DNA of 18,640 nt from Stephanodiscus triporus (GCA_036939755.1 JALLAZ010001255.1:1-18640); one strand, 5' to 3'. Positions 7,472 to 15,268 are shown, numbered from the stretch's first letter. Program-made: numbers and translations. The notes: a model not told the origin generated them from the letters alone.

Positions 7472-9424
7472 ATGCTCGGCATCGCGACCTCAACGTCGAC
7501 CGTCGCCGCCGCGAGGAACGTGACGAGGCGCCTCATCCCCCTCCTCCCGCGCGGCGGCGACGAACTACGATGCCCCGCGTCGACCTGCTCCTCGAGGTCA
7601 TCGGGGACGTCGTCGTCGCCGGCTGCGGCGGCGGCCCTGCTGCTGATGACGACGATGGGGACGGCATCGTCGTCGTCTGACGAAAACGGATCCTTCGGGG
7701 GGAGGGGATCGGCGATGGCGGAGGCGGGGAGGACGACGGATCGACCAGACGAGGAAGACCACCGGGTCGGGGGGGGGAATAACGGGGACGTTTCGACGAC
7801 GACCAGGATAGTGAACTGGTCCGGCACGCACGCCGTGGAGCTCTCGAACGACGATTACCGCGAGCCCGAAACCCGTCGCGAGCTCTCGCGGCTCGTGGAC
7901 GACGCGTACCGCTCCGGCTACCACGTTCGTCCGGTCGGGTCGGCGCTGTCCCCCAACGGCCTGTCGTTCGATTCGCGCGGCATGGTGTGCCTGTCCAACC
8001 TCGATCGCGTCCTCGGGGTGGATGCTAGGAACGTGACCGTGACGGTCGAGGCGGGAACGAGGGTGTCGTCGGTCCTAGACGCTCTGCGCCAGCACGGGCT
8101 GACGCTGCCGAACCTGGCATCGATCGCGGAGCAGCAGGTCGGGGGATTCGTGAGCGCCGGCGCGCACGGGACGGGAGCGGCGATACCTCCGGTCGACGAG
8201 TTCGTGGTGGGCCTGACGATGGTCACGCCGTCGAGGTTCGGTACGTTGAGGATGACCGAGGAGAGCCACGGGGAGGCGTTCCGGCTCGCGCGACTCGGAC
8301 TGGGCGGATTGGGGATATTGAGCGAGGTCACGCTGAGGGCGATTCCGAGTCACAGACTCGTCGAGCGGACGACTGTCGTCACGAGGGCGGAGGCGAGGGA
8401 GGGACTGTCGACGCTGCTGAAGCGCCACAGACACGTGAGGTACATGTGGATCCCGTACGAGGACGCGGTCGTGATCGTGACGAACGACCCGGAGGACGAT
8501 CTGCCCCTCGCCATGGAGGGAGGGGTCGTGGTTGACGACATAGGAAAGGGGGAGGGTAAGAAGAGGAAGGTCGTGACCGCGGAGGACGTCGCGCCGAGGT
8601 ATTCGAGGGAAGAGCGTCTCGCTCCGATGCGCGATTTGCTCCGCGCGCTCCTCGAGAATCAACGGGGCACGACGTCGTCGGCGGCGGCGCTCGACGACGA
8701 GACGATCGACGGCATGGGATTCGGCGACCTACGCGACGTCGTCCTGGCGTCGGGGAACATGCTCGATCCCGATCACATACGACGAGTCAACAGGGCCGAA
8801 AGAGAATTCTGGATCAAGTCGCAGGGGATGGAGATCGCGCCGTCCGACGAGAAGCTGCAGTTCAATTGCGGTGGGCAGCAGTGGGTGTACGAGGTGTGCT
8901 TCCCCGCGGGAACGTACAGGATCCCCAACTCGAATTTGATCGACTTCGTGACGGAGCTATTGGCGGAGATCGAATCGAGGGGCATCGCCGCTCCCTCCCC
9001 CATCGAGCAACGGTGGACGAGCGCGTCGACGTCGCCGCTCAGCCCCGCATACGCGGGATTGCGTGAATCGGGGTCGTACGACGCCAAATACGCCCTGTTC
9101 TCCTGGGTGGGCGTCATCATGTACCTTCCGTTGGATGACCTAGATACCACGGGATACAGGTGCGAGTTCATCACCCGATCCTTCAAGGACGGGTACTGCA
9201 AGATGGTACGCGAGGTCGGGGCGAAGTACGGCGCAATGTGCCACTGGGCCAAGTTGGAGTTGGGCGACGACGATAGCGATGGAGTGGCGGAGGGCGTGCG
9301 CGAACGCCTCGGGCCGAGGGTGGTCGGCGCCTACAACGCGGCGAGGGCCACTTACGACCCCAATGGAGTGTTGCCGTGCACGTTGATAGATAGAATTTTT
9401 GGGCCGTCTCCTTCTAATGAATAG
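7472..9424 (+). CDS. GLDH: L-galactono-1,4-lactone dehydrogenase, mitochondrial
   Basis: Single-exon gene, 650 residues, somewhat longer than the plant enzyme (about 610). It oxidises L-galactono-1,4-lactone to ascorbate at the inner mitochondrial membrane, passing electrons to cytochrome c. The N-terminus (MLGIATSTSTVAAARNVTRR) is Arg-rich and acid-free, like a mitochondrial presequence, and is followed by a low-complexity stretch with a hydrophobic patch. The FAD-binding_4 domain spans about 114-290, with NWSGTH, RPVGSALSPNGLSF and EQQVGGFVSAGAHGTGA. In plant GLDH the covalent-flavin His is Leu; SALSPNG here also has Leu, so non-covalent FAD is expected. The C-terminal ALO domain holds the substrate pair E512 and R514 (IEQRWT), matching Glu386/Arg388 of the Arabidopsis enzyme, plus CGGQQWVYEVCFPAGT and FSWVGVIMYLP. 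A lineage-specific Gly/Lys insert lies near residue 350. The start ATG sits in AAACAATG context. Confidence 0.95.
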   Translation: MLGIATSTSTVAAARNVTRRLIPLLPRGGDELRCPASTCSSRSSGTSSSPAAAAALLLMTTMGTASSSSDENGSFGGRGSAMAEAGRTTDRPDEEDHRVGGGNNGDVSTTTRIVNWSGTHAVELSNDDYREPETRRELSRLVDDAYRSGYHVRPVGSALSPNGLSFDSRGMVCLSNLDRVLGVDARNVTVTVEAGTRVSSVLDALRQHGLTLPNLASIAEQQVGGFVSAGAHGTGAAIPPVDEFVVGLTMVTPSRFGTLRMTEESHGEAFRLARLGLGGLGILSEVTLRAIPSHRLVERTTVVTRAEAREGLSTLLKRHRHVRYMWIPYEDAVVIVTNDPEDDLPLAMEGGVVVDDIGKGEGKKRKVVTAEDVAPRYSREERLAPMRDLLRALLENQRGTTSSAAALDDETIDGMGFGDLRDVVLASGNMLDPDHIRRVNRAEREFWIKSQGMEIAPSDEKLQFNCGGQQWVYEVCFPAGTYRIPNSNLIDFVTELLAEIESRGIAAPSPIEQRWTSASTSPLSPAYAGLRESGSYDAKYALFSWVGVIMYLPLDDLDTTGYRCEFITRSFKDGYCKMVREVGAKYGAMCHWAKLELGDDDSDGVAEGVRERLGPRVVGAYNAARATYDPNGVLPCTLIDRIFGPSPSNE

Positions 9425-9798
9425 TTAAAATTAGAGCCTACGATGATGATCTTGGATATGGTGCAATTTTTGACAGACGTTGGCGCGAATCCTGAATGTT
9501 GTTGCTATGGGACAGTATTAGATGGAAGTCGATAGTCTCTCTCTCCCCTCCCCCCCCCTCCCCCCCCCGTCTCGAAGATTATTGTCGAGACAGTTTCGAT
9601 CCCATAAGGACTACTGATACAAGCATGATTTACCACCTCCGAGGAAACTATTGGACATGATGAGAGAAGTCAGGAAACAAGATTCTTGGGGGAGAGTCAA
9701 ATTTCACAACTCTTCGTTGGCGAATGACCAAATCTTTAAGTTATTTATTTAGGTTTACAGAAACGGCAACAAAAAAACAAACCAAAAAAAAACAGACT
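9425..9798. other. Intergenic, convergent 3' ends of GLDH and L10
   Basis: 374 bases with no ORF. A C-rich pyrimidine tract (about 9538-9568) is followed directly by a 7-bp inverted repeat (9569-9591). The remainder looks like 3' UTR sequence of both genes, with A-rich text near 9770. Confidence 0.45.
9569..9591. repeat. Inverted repeat between convergent genes
   Basis: GTCTCGA (9569-9575) and TCGAGAC (9585-9591) are exact reverse complements around a 9-nt loop. The pair follows a long C tract. A role in 3'-end formation or transcription-collision control is possible but is only inference. Confidence 0.55.
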
Positions 9799-10452
9799 TC
9801 ATTCGCTCGAGATGCCGTTGACCTCGTCCCCAGCGAGCTTGATTGCCCTCGCTACCTTCATGCCCGGGGCCTTGATGACGCGCGCCACCTTCGTGGGCAC
9901 GGCCTTGATCCCGCCCGCGATCCTCGCGATGAGCTCCTTCTTCGACGGCAATTTCGATATCGCGTCGACGCCGCTCGTGTCGTAATTCGTGCCCTCGATG
10001 TTCCCCCCCAGGATCTGGTGCGACTCTTGGAGCTGCGCGGTCTTGCAGAAGGCGTTCCACGCCTTGACGGTGCCGCCGATGTCCTCCTCGATGAAGAACC
10101 ACATGTTCGCCCCCTTGAGCATGTCCCCGACGGCCTCGTATTCGGTGCCCTCGATGGCGCGACTCATCAGCTTGTTCTTCACGACCTTGACCGTCGTGCC
10201 GTCGGGTAGGGATCGACGGAAGTCCTGCACCTGCTTCACCTTGATCCCCGAAGCAGGGACGGTGATTATCATCTCGGACGAGTCTAGGAGTTCCCGAACG
10301 TGGGCGACGGTCTTCTTCTTGCCGTCGAGGGTGGACACCCCTCCCCGCCCGCCGCCGAAGAGGGCGGTTTCGGGTCGGGTGTTGGGCGCGACGGGTCCGG
10401 TGAAGGCGGTGGCCGTCGCGGCCAGGCCGAGTACGAATAACGACTGCTTCAT
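9799..10452 (-). CDS. Plastid 50S ribosomal protein L10 (uL10c), nucleus-encoded
   Basis: Single-exon gene, 217 residues, ATG at 10452. uL10 forms the base of the ribosomal stalk and carries the L7/L12 dimers that recruit translation factors. The N-terminus MKQSLFVLGLAATATAF|TGP is a signal peptide ending in ATAF. This matches the diatom ASAFAP-type junction, in which Phe is the first transit-peptide residue, and it directs the protein through the ER into the complex plastid. The mature part starts near the GKKKTVAHVRELLDSSEMI segment and contains FRRSLPDGTTVKVVKNKLMS, typical of bacterial and plastid L10. The Ala/Lys-rich C-terminus fits an L12-binding tail. The gene is convergent with GLDH. 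The 277-residue open frame on the same strand (9755-10588) is a shadow. Confidence 0.9.
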   Translation of the reverse strand: MKQSLFVLGLAATATAFTGPVAPNTRPETALFGGGRGGVSTLDGKKKTVAHVRELLDSSEMIITVPASGIKVKQVQDFRRSLPDGTTVKVVKNKLMSRAIEGTEYEAVGDMLKGANMWFFIEEDIGGTVKAWNAFCKTAQLQESHQILGGNIEGTNYDTSGVDAISKLPSKKELIARIAGGIKAVPTKVARVIKAPGMKVARAIKLAGDEVNGISSE

Positions 10453-10826
10453 GGTGGTGGGTGTTGTTCGATTGGGGAGGGTAGGGGCGGTCCCTCCTGA
10501 TTTGAGCGATTGAGAAGAGTTGGAACGCGAGAGGTGATGGCGGCGGACGGAGGACGGGCGGGCATGTGAGGCCGGCGTTGATTGTCACCTTGTGGTGCTG
10601 AACTGACGCCGAAGAAAGTGAAAGTGCGTCACACTATCATACCATACCTCTAGGTAGCTAGACACTATGTAGAGTACTACTCTACCTACCGTAATATCTA
10701 CCTACTCTACAAATATACATCATATCGTACTTCCCACCATATCTCACTGTGTTCTTTGTTCTTTTTTTTCGGAAGACGTCTGTCCCTCCCCGACCTTTCC
10801 TGCCCCCCCCCCGGATAAAATATTGG
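10453..10826. promoter_or_regulatory. L10 upstream region
   Basis: About 370 bases between the L10 start and the likely left end of the transposon. They contain a near-perfect palindrome at 10669-10685 and two TCTACCTAC direct repeats (10681-10689 and 10697-10705). The second repeat leads into CTCTAC. A C-rich tract lies near 10803-10812. No ORF is supported. Confidence 0.4.
10669..10685. repeat. 17-nt palindrome in the L10 upstream region
   Basis: GTAGAGTA (10669-10676) and TACTCTAC (10678-10685) are exact reverse complements around a single C. The same GTAGAGTA unit occurs in the MFS/ArfGAP and GLDH upstream regions. It is likely a protein-binding site or a relic of a small repeat. Confidence 0.65.
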
Positions 10827-11040
10827 CGGTAGAACACGCGGTACTAGTAATGAAAATGTCCCCTCTTTCTCGCACCAAGTGTCTAACTTATCAAAATAGT
10901 TTTTTTGTAGTATTCCTACGTTGGACCTCTCGACTATTTTTTTTTGGCACATGGCTTTGTTGCCTCGCGATGTTGTTCGTACCATGTCCTCCAGTTGCCC
11001 CCTACGCTGTCTGGTCGGGTGGCACAACTCATTTGTATTT

Positions 11041-11069
11041 GTGGGAGCGATCCATCAATCTCCTCCCAC
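11041..11069. repeat. Inverted repeat just upstream of the transposase start
   Basis: GTGGGAG (11041-11047) and CTCCCAC (11063-11069) are exact reverse complements, ending 4 bases before the ATG at 11074. It could be an old transposase-binding or autoregulatory site. Chance is not excluded. Confidence 0.45.
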
Positions 11070-11073
11070 AAAA

Positions 11074-12375
11074 ATGAAGACCAAAGTCTACAATCCTGGT
11101 GGTGTCCACCGTGACCGTGCGCGCCTTGCTGAACAAATGGACACCGCTCTTCAGCGTCGCCAGTTCCGTCCTGCATACGAGAAGCTCCAGATTCTGTCTT
11201 CAGTTGATAGCTTGATGAGAAGCCAAAACTTACCCAGGGTGAGGCTGCTGTGATGTTGCAGGTGTGTCCCTCCCAAGTTTCCAGGTGGCGCGCTCGCGCT
11301 GAGAAGCTTGAAGCTGCTGTGGCCAGTGGTCGGGAGAAGTTGTCTTTGGGGGGAGGCCCAGCAAGGAGTCTCCTGGCTGAGGTTGATGAGGAACTGGTTC
11401 GTTTTGTTGATGAGTGGCGCAGCTAGGGTCTTCCTGTCTCGCGTCTCTCTCTTGTTAGAAAGGCTAGTCAATTGAGTCCTGCATTCACCGACAAGACTCT
11501 TCAAGCACAAAAGATGGCTGTCTCTTGGCTTATAGCAAGAAACAACCTCGCGCATCGCATGACGATGCATACCGCGCAGCACCCACCCAATGAGGTGATG
11601 CAGGAAGCCCTCGGCTACATGCAGGTAATGATTCCCATCTTAAATGATGTATTCACCCAAGTTTACCCTAAATATGGACCAAACCCCAATGTGGCACGCA
11701 ATGACAAAGAAGGGGTCGATCGACACCGTCGGCAGGCGCATGATCAACGTGCGCACATCTGCCGGTGACACCAAACGTGTCACTGTCGCAGTGTCCATCA
11801 CAGCGTTGGGCCATCAGCTCTCGTCGTTAATTGAGTTTAAGGGTAAGTGAACGTGCTGTGCATTGAATGTTTTCCAAAAACTGTGCTAACGTTTGATTGT
11901 AGCATGTCCATCGTCCTAGGCAAGTCGAAGGGGAGGATCGCAAAGAAGGAGATCGTGACCCTCCCCAATGGCACCTACTACCATGTCAACAAAAAAGCGT
12001 GGTTCAACCAGGCGGTGATGCTTGATTGGGTCAAGCTTGTCCTTGGGCCATGGGCTGCCAAGGCGCCGCCGGGAATCATGCCCATACTCCTCCTGGACCA
12101 GTTTTTGGTCCACATGATGGCGTTGGTTGCCGGCGCCATCCAAGCTCTTGGCGAGCCTTGTGCAGCCAGTCGACATTGGATACAACAAGGTGTTTAAAGC
12201 CAAGATGCGGGACAAGTACAGGGAGTGGATGTTGGGACAGGATCCCGACAAACCCATCCCCACGACTAGTCGCCGCCAGCTTGTGGAGTGGACCATCTCT
12301 GCCCAGAAGAACGTCGGCGTGGAGACAATCCGCAATGCCTGGAGGAAGACGGGGTTATCCTATTACCCCGTCTAA
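11074..12375 (+). pseudogene. Pogo-like DDE_1 transposase, inactivated, with one intron
   Basis: Transposase remnant from ATG 11074 to TAA 12373-12375. The N-terminal part has a helix-turn-helix region (residues about 35-80: FRPAYEKLQILSSVDSL, then GEAAVMLQVCPSQVSRWRAR) and a second CENP-B-like region. The DDE_1 catalytic core keeps all three acids: D in LNMDQTPMWHAM, D in LLLDQFLVHMM, and D in VQPVDIGYNKVFK. The C-terminus WRKTGLSYYPV is typical of the family. Damage: a one-base loss near 11231, TAG at 11424-11426, a frameshift near 11645, and a short deletion with frame change near 12154. The deletion removes the segment that normally precedes the third D. An intron at 11843-11919 (GTAAGT...CTAG, 77 nt, with a CTAAC branch-like site) restores FKG|KSKGRIAKKE exactly. 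Pogo-like identity is strong; the copy is non-functional. Confidence 0.85.
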
Positions 12376-12432
12376 TATATTTAACGTTTAAATGTTATTT
12401 AGTTTCATCATAATCTTAATGCAATTGGCACT

Positions 12433-13140
12433 TTATAATGTAATATTATCCACTAAGATATTGATTGAAAATGAAAATGACAAATTAAAATTAATCCCCC
12501 CCCCATTTGCAATCCTCAAGTGGATGACTTTTGCAACACAGCACCCCTTGTTGCGCCAGAACTTCTGGCACTTAACAATGTTGTTATTGCGGTCACAATA
12601 GACCGCAATAACACGGGCATAAACCCTGTTGTACATGCCAGGACGAATGGCCAAGTGGAGGGGCAAAAACCCCACCTTACAACTCGTCATCCCATCGCCT
12701 GTCACGGCGTAGACGGCAAGCATGTTCCCCACTGGCCCCTGGTCTCTCCACGCCATCCTCTCCTGCACGACACAAACCACACTGCCCTTTGTGATCTGGT
12801 GACTGCAGCATGTGTGGCAGCTGCAACTCATCCCGCGATCCTTGGCAGAAGTCCCGACAATATCCACCATAGTCCCGACGACACGGGCGATGGCAGCAAC
12901 ACGAGCATGGTCGTCAGGAGCGGCAGGCGTCTCCTCTGCAACGGCTGGTGCTTCCTTTGCAATGGCTGGTGCCTGCTCTGCAACAGCAGCAGGCACATCA
13001 GGAGCGGCAAAGCGGCAAGGCGGGCTTGCTAACGACGATTTACAGTAATCGTCCTTGCCATTGCTGCGCCAGCCGCACCGGAAACGATGGCATAACGGAG
13101 CAAGGAAGATGACCATGGCATTCAAATAACTTACTTGCAT
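12433..13140 (-). CDS. Transposon-associated hypothetical protein (second ORF)
   Basis: An open frame of 235 residues from ATG 13140, facing the transposase. I do not recognise a named domain. The N-terminal half is Ala/Pro/Glu-rich with a degenerate repeat (VAEQAPAIAKEAPAVAEETP). The C-terminal half is compact and looks conserved: a Cys-rich start (CSCHTCC), then KGSVVCVVQE, DGMTSCKVGFLPLHLA, ARVIAVYCDRNNN and NKGCCVAKVIH. It therefore looks like a small Cys-rich domain followed by a beta-rich domain. The ATG is followed at once by GTAAGT (13134-13129), a good splice donor, so the true N-terminus may be spliced; a GTG at 13149 is not a credible start. The frame is intact although the transposase is not. 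It could be an accessory protein of the element or a captured host gene. Confidence 0.6.
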   Translation of the reverse strand: MQVSYLNAMVIFLAPLCHRFRCGWRSNGKDDYCKSSLASPPCRFAAPDVPAAVAEQAPAIAKEAPAVAEETPAAPDDHARVAAIARVVGTMVDIVGTSAKDRGMSCSCHTCCSHQITKGSVVCVVQERMAWRDQGPVGNMLAVYAVTGDGMTSCKVGFLPLHLAIRPGMYNRVYARVIAVYCDRNNNIVKCQKFWRNKGCCVAKVIHLRIANGGGINFNLSFSFSINILVDNITL

Positions 13141-13204
13141 AGGATTCACTTCAAAATGAGAAGTTCAATCGTATGTAGGGGTGCATTTTCTTGCAGATTG
13201 CTTG

Positions 13205-13287
13205 TGCAGCGTGTTGCTTGAATTGTACAGCGTGTTTTACGGTAGTACCAGTTTTTACAGCGGTTGATTTTATGTTTATGCAGTGTT
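13205..13287. repeat. Four short direct repeats near the right end of the transposon
   Basis: Variants of TRCAGCGTGTT occur at 13205-13215, 13226-13236, 13256-13266 (TACAGCGGTTG) and 13279-13287 (TGCAGTGTT), spaced 21, 30 and 23 bases. An inverted copy with one mismatch (TACCGCGTGTT on the minus strand) lies at 10833-10843, on the other side of the element. Clustered subterminal motifs are common transposase-binding sites in DNA transposons; that role here is inference. Confidence 0.5.
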
Positions 13288-13466
13288 ACTTAATTTAGTA
13301 AATCATTCTTAATTGAGTACAATGGGGTGCCCTGGGAGCCAATTCAGATGGCTGACTATCTATGTGTGGGATTGGGGTGATCCATTGAATCCACTCGTAG
13401 GATGGGCAAATGGCACGCCATATGGTTTATGGTGATGATGTTTGTGGGGGGTTTTGTTGGTTGGCT

Positions 13467-13892
13467 TCATTTCTGCCGCTGCCGCAATGATCGGGGTCGA
13501 TGATGTCGGGATCGATGATCGACGATGATGACAACGACAACGACGACGACGATGATGCCGAATCGGTCAACGATGACGAACGGCGGCAGCGGCGGCCCGC
13601 CGCGACGATCGTCCCCGTTGATGTCGATGTCGATGTCATCGTCCTCCTCCTCCGAGCAGCAGCTGTCAAATCAGATGGTCACCGTGACCTCCTTGGCCGT
13701 GCGACGACCTCCGCCCTCACATCGCATTGATGCCACCAGAAGAAGATTCGAGTTCCCGCGACGATGGGGGAGGTTGACCTCGACCTCATTGTCGTCGTCG
13801 TCGTCCAAGTTGTTCGTCAGGTCGGTCATCGGCGGAGCGTCCGAGACGATGGTGCCTCCCCCGCTCCTCGACGGGCGGTGGTGGGTGCTCAT
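13467..13892 (-). CDS. Hypothetical acidic protein with an in-frame TGA (weak)
   Basis: The ATG at 13892 lies in AAAAAAAACATG context. The frame encodes 73 residues (MSTHHRPSRSGGGTIVSDAP...) and reaches TGA at 13671-13673. The same frame then continues without a stop to TGA at 13467. The extension has an acidic block (SCCSEEEDDDIDIDING) and a hydrophobic stretch (FVIVDRFGIIVVVVVVVIIV). C or G fills most third codon positions on both sides of the TGA, which favours a single coding frame. The TGA could be a nonsense mutation or sequencing error, be removed by a 58-nt intron (a GTGAGG donor is present, but that changes the frame), or be recoded. No family was recognised. S/T-rich ORFs on the plus strand over the same bases are probably shadows. 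Confidence 0.35.
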
Positions 13893-14161
13893 GTTTTTTT
13901 TCTCTTTGGATGTATGTCGTCGCCCCGACGTCGTCCGAGCAAGCACCCGGTCTCTCGCTAAACAGATATATCCGATCGGAAGACGATGGCAGGGGGGGGA
14001 GAAGGAGGAGGAGGAGGAGGAGGAGGTGAGGATTGAGAGGACGGACGGCGCGCGTCCGCCGTCTGCTAGAGGTAAATAGCAAGAGAACATAACACCATCA
14101 TCGTCAAACCTCCTCTGTGGCAAAGATTCCTCTCAGTACGATACGATACTTATTCCTACGC

Positions 14162-14632
14162 ATGGTTCTACTAATCCAGAAGCCAGACATGATTTTTCTG
14201 AGTTCTCTCACGTCAAGTCTCTCTCTTTCGTGTCTTCCAGTTCGCCAACGCCCGCACGACGATGGCCCCCTCCCTTCCGTCCTCGGCGCGCCGTCGTCGT
14301 CGTCGTCGACGATCCGCCGCCCGGCGCGACGATCGCGGCGAGCAAAGGAGGGTCGTCGCGACGACAACGACGATGGCATCGTCGTTGGAGTCGTCGATGG
14401 CACCACCGGCGCGCTCGACCACGCACTCCTCGCCGCCGCGCCGCGCGACCGCGCCTGCGTCTACTCCGACCGCCGCGCCGTCGACGACGACGACGATCGG
14501 CATCCCCCCCTCGGCGGCGACGACTACGACTACGACGACGACACCTCGACGTTGGGGGCGGGCCGAAGAACCACGATCTTCCCCCTCCCCACCGCTCGGG
14601 AGAATACTTATTCCTGCGTCCCAAACCTCTGA
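14162..14632 (+). CDS. Hypothetical S/R/D-rich ORF, strand uncertain (weak)
   Basis: 156 residues from ATG 14162. The first third is basic and Ser-rich. The second part contains DDGIVVGVVDGTTGALDHAL and an Asp/Tyr-rich segment (GGDDYDYDDDTSTLG). Nearly every third codon position from about 14330 to 14600 is G or C, as in the confirmed genes here. However, the overlapping minus frame (14213-14503, VVVVDGAAVGVDAGAV...) is also open and GC3-rich, as are two T/S/R-rich frames. I cannot decide between them from sequence alone, and no family is recognised. The locus may be non-coding microsatellite-like DNA (CGA/GAC repeats). Confidence 0.25.
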   Translation: MVLLIQKPDMIFLSSLTSSLSLSCLPVRQRPHDDGPLPSVLGAPSSSSSTIRRPARRSRRAKEGRRDDNDDGIVVGVVDGTTGALDHALLAAAPRDRACVYSDRRAVDDDDDRHPPLGGDDYDYDDDTSTLGAGRRTTIFPLPTARENTYSCVPNL

Positions 14633-14854
14633 TCGGGAATTTTCGTACGATACCCCCCCCCCGAGTTTTCTCGTAGAGTTTTCTTGTAAAGACTCTGTGC
14701 TTATGTCGCCAAAACAGGAGCAAGAAACGAGATGTTGTGACGCACATAACGTATTTTTTCATATTTGCCACCATAAAACTCAAGCTAGCTCCTCGCACTA
14801 TCTACAAGAGTAGTTGTCTTATCTGAGAGTTTTGAGGGAACGAAGACTTTCATC

Positions 14855-15268
14855 ATGCCAATCAAGAACATTCTCTGCCTCGCACTGCTCCTGTCAACCC
14901 AACTCAACAGTGGATCGGCCAAATCCCAATTGTCAAGGCGATTGGACATCGAACCTTGTTCGAAGGAGGAAAAATGTAAGGAGAGGTACACGACCATGAA
15001 GAACGCAGGTCTCATCGAAGGCTATTTCTACGCAAGCGGAAAATTCCCATCGAAGGGTTGCGTCCTCAAGGGCGAGGACGTCTTCTTTGGAGCTGGTGGC
15101 ACAATAGAGGAGTTGGAAGATTCCGACTTGCCGGGGGAACAAGTGCGCATTTGGTGCGTGACTTCGGATTTGGACATGTCCATGTCCATGAGTTTTCCGT
15201 CGATGGAATCGGAGATGTCGATGAGTCTACCATCCATGAATGCACCATCGAGAAGAGTAAGTTTGTGA
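14855..15268 (+). CDS. Small secreted Cys protein with a Met-Ser-rich tail
   Basis: 137 residues. Cleavable signal peptide MPIKNILCLALLLSTQLNSGSA, then a compact domain of about 75 residues with four Cys: EPCSKEEKC, then FPSKGCVLKGEDVFFGAGGT, then LPGEQVRIWC. The tail is Met/Ser-rich (SMSMSMSFPSMESEMSMSLP). From memory, similar GCxxK...FFGxGGTxEE...LPGxQxRIWC proteins with Ser/Met tails occur in diatoms. That is an uncertain recollection and no function is known; a wall or secreted matrix role is speculation. The frame ends at TGA 15266-15268, but the codons before it read AGA|GTAAGT, a strong donor. The last exon may therefore lie downstream: an acceptor near 15369 would add a short basic tail ending in ENML at a TGA near 15407. 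The start context is CATCATG. Confidence 0.7.
   Translation: MPIKNILCLALLLSTQLNSGSAKSQLSRRLDIEPCSKEEKCKERYTTMKNAGLIEGYFYASGKFPSKGCVLKGEDVFFGAGGTIEELEDSDLPGEQVRIWCVTSDLDMSMSMSFPSMESEMSMSLPSMNAPSRRVSL

Larger units (their letters stand above)
10827..13242. mobile_element. Degraded pogo-like (DDE) DNA transposon with two convergent ORFs
   Basis: The element holds a dead DDE transposase (+) and a second ORF (-) facing it, with 57 bases between them. Possible ends are CGGTAGAACACGCGGTA (10827-10843) and TACAGCGTGTTTTACGG (13226-13242). These are inverted relative to each other and match at 14 of 17 positions. They are weak candidates for terminal inverted repeats, and no target-site duplication was identified. 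The boundaries are therefore approximate; the transposon identity rests on the transposase. The segment is more AT-rich between and beyond the ORFs (12376-12500, 13150-13330) than the neighbouring genes. Confidence 0.6.

Noticed and set aside
9755..10588. 277-residue minus-strand ORF overlapping L10
   Set aside because: Shadow frame, Arg/His-rich; the L10 frame is clearly the coding one.
11037..13395. Similar GTGGGA...GATCCAT strings near 11041 and 13370 as possible long transposon ends
   Set aside because: They are in direct, not inverted, orientation and the match is short and gapped.
13671..13673. Selenocysteine codon
   Set aside because: No SECIS element or redox context could be recognised by eye; kept only as a low-probability option.
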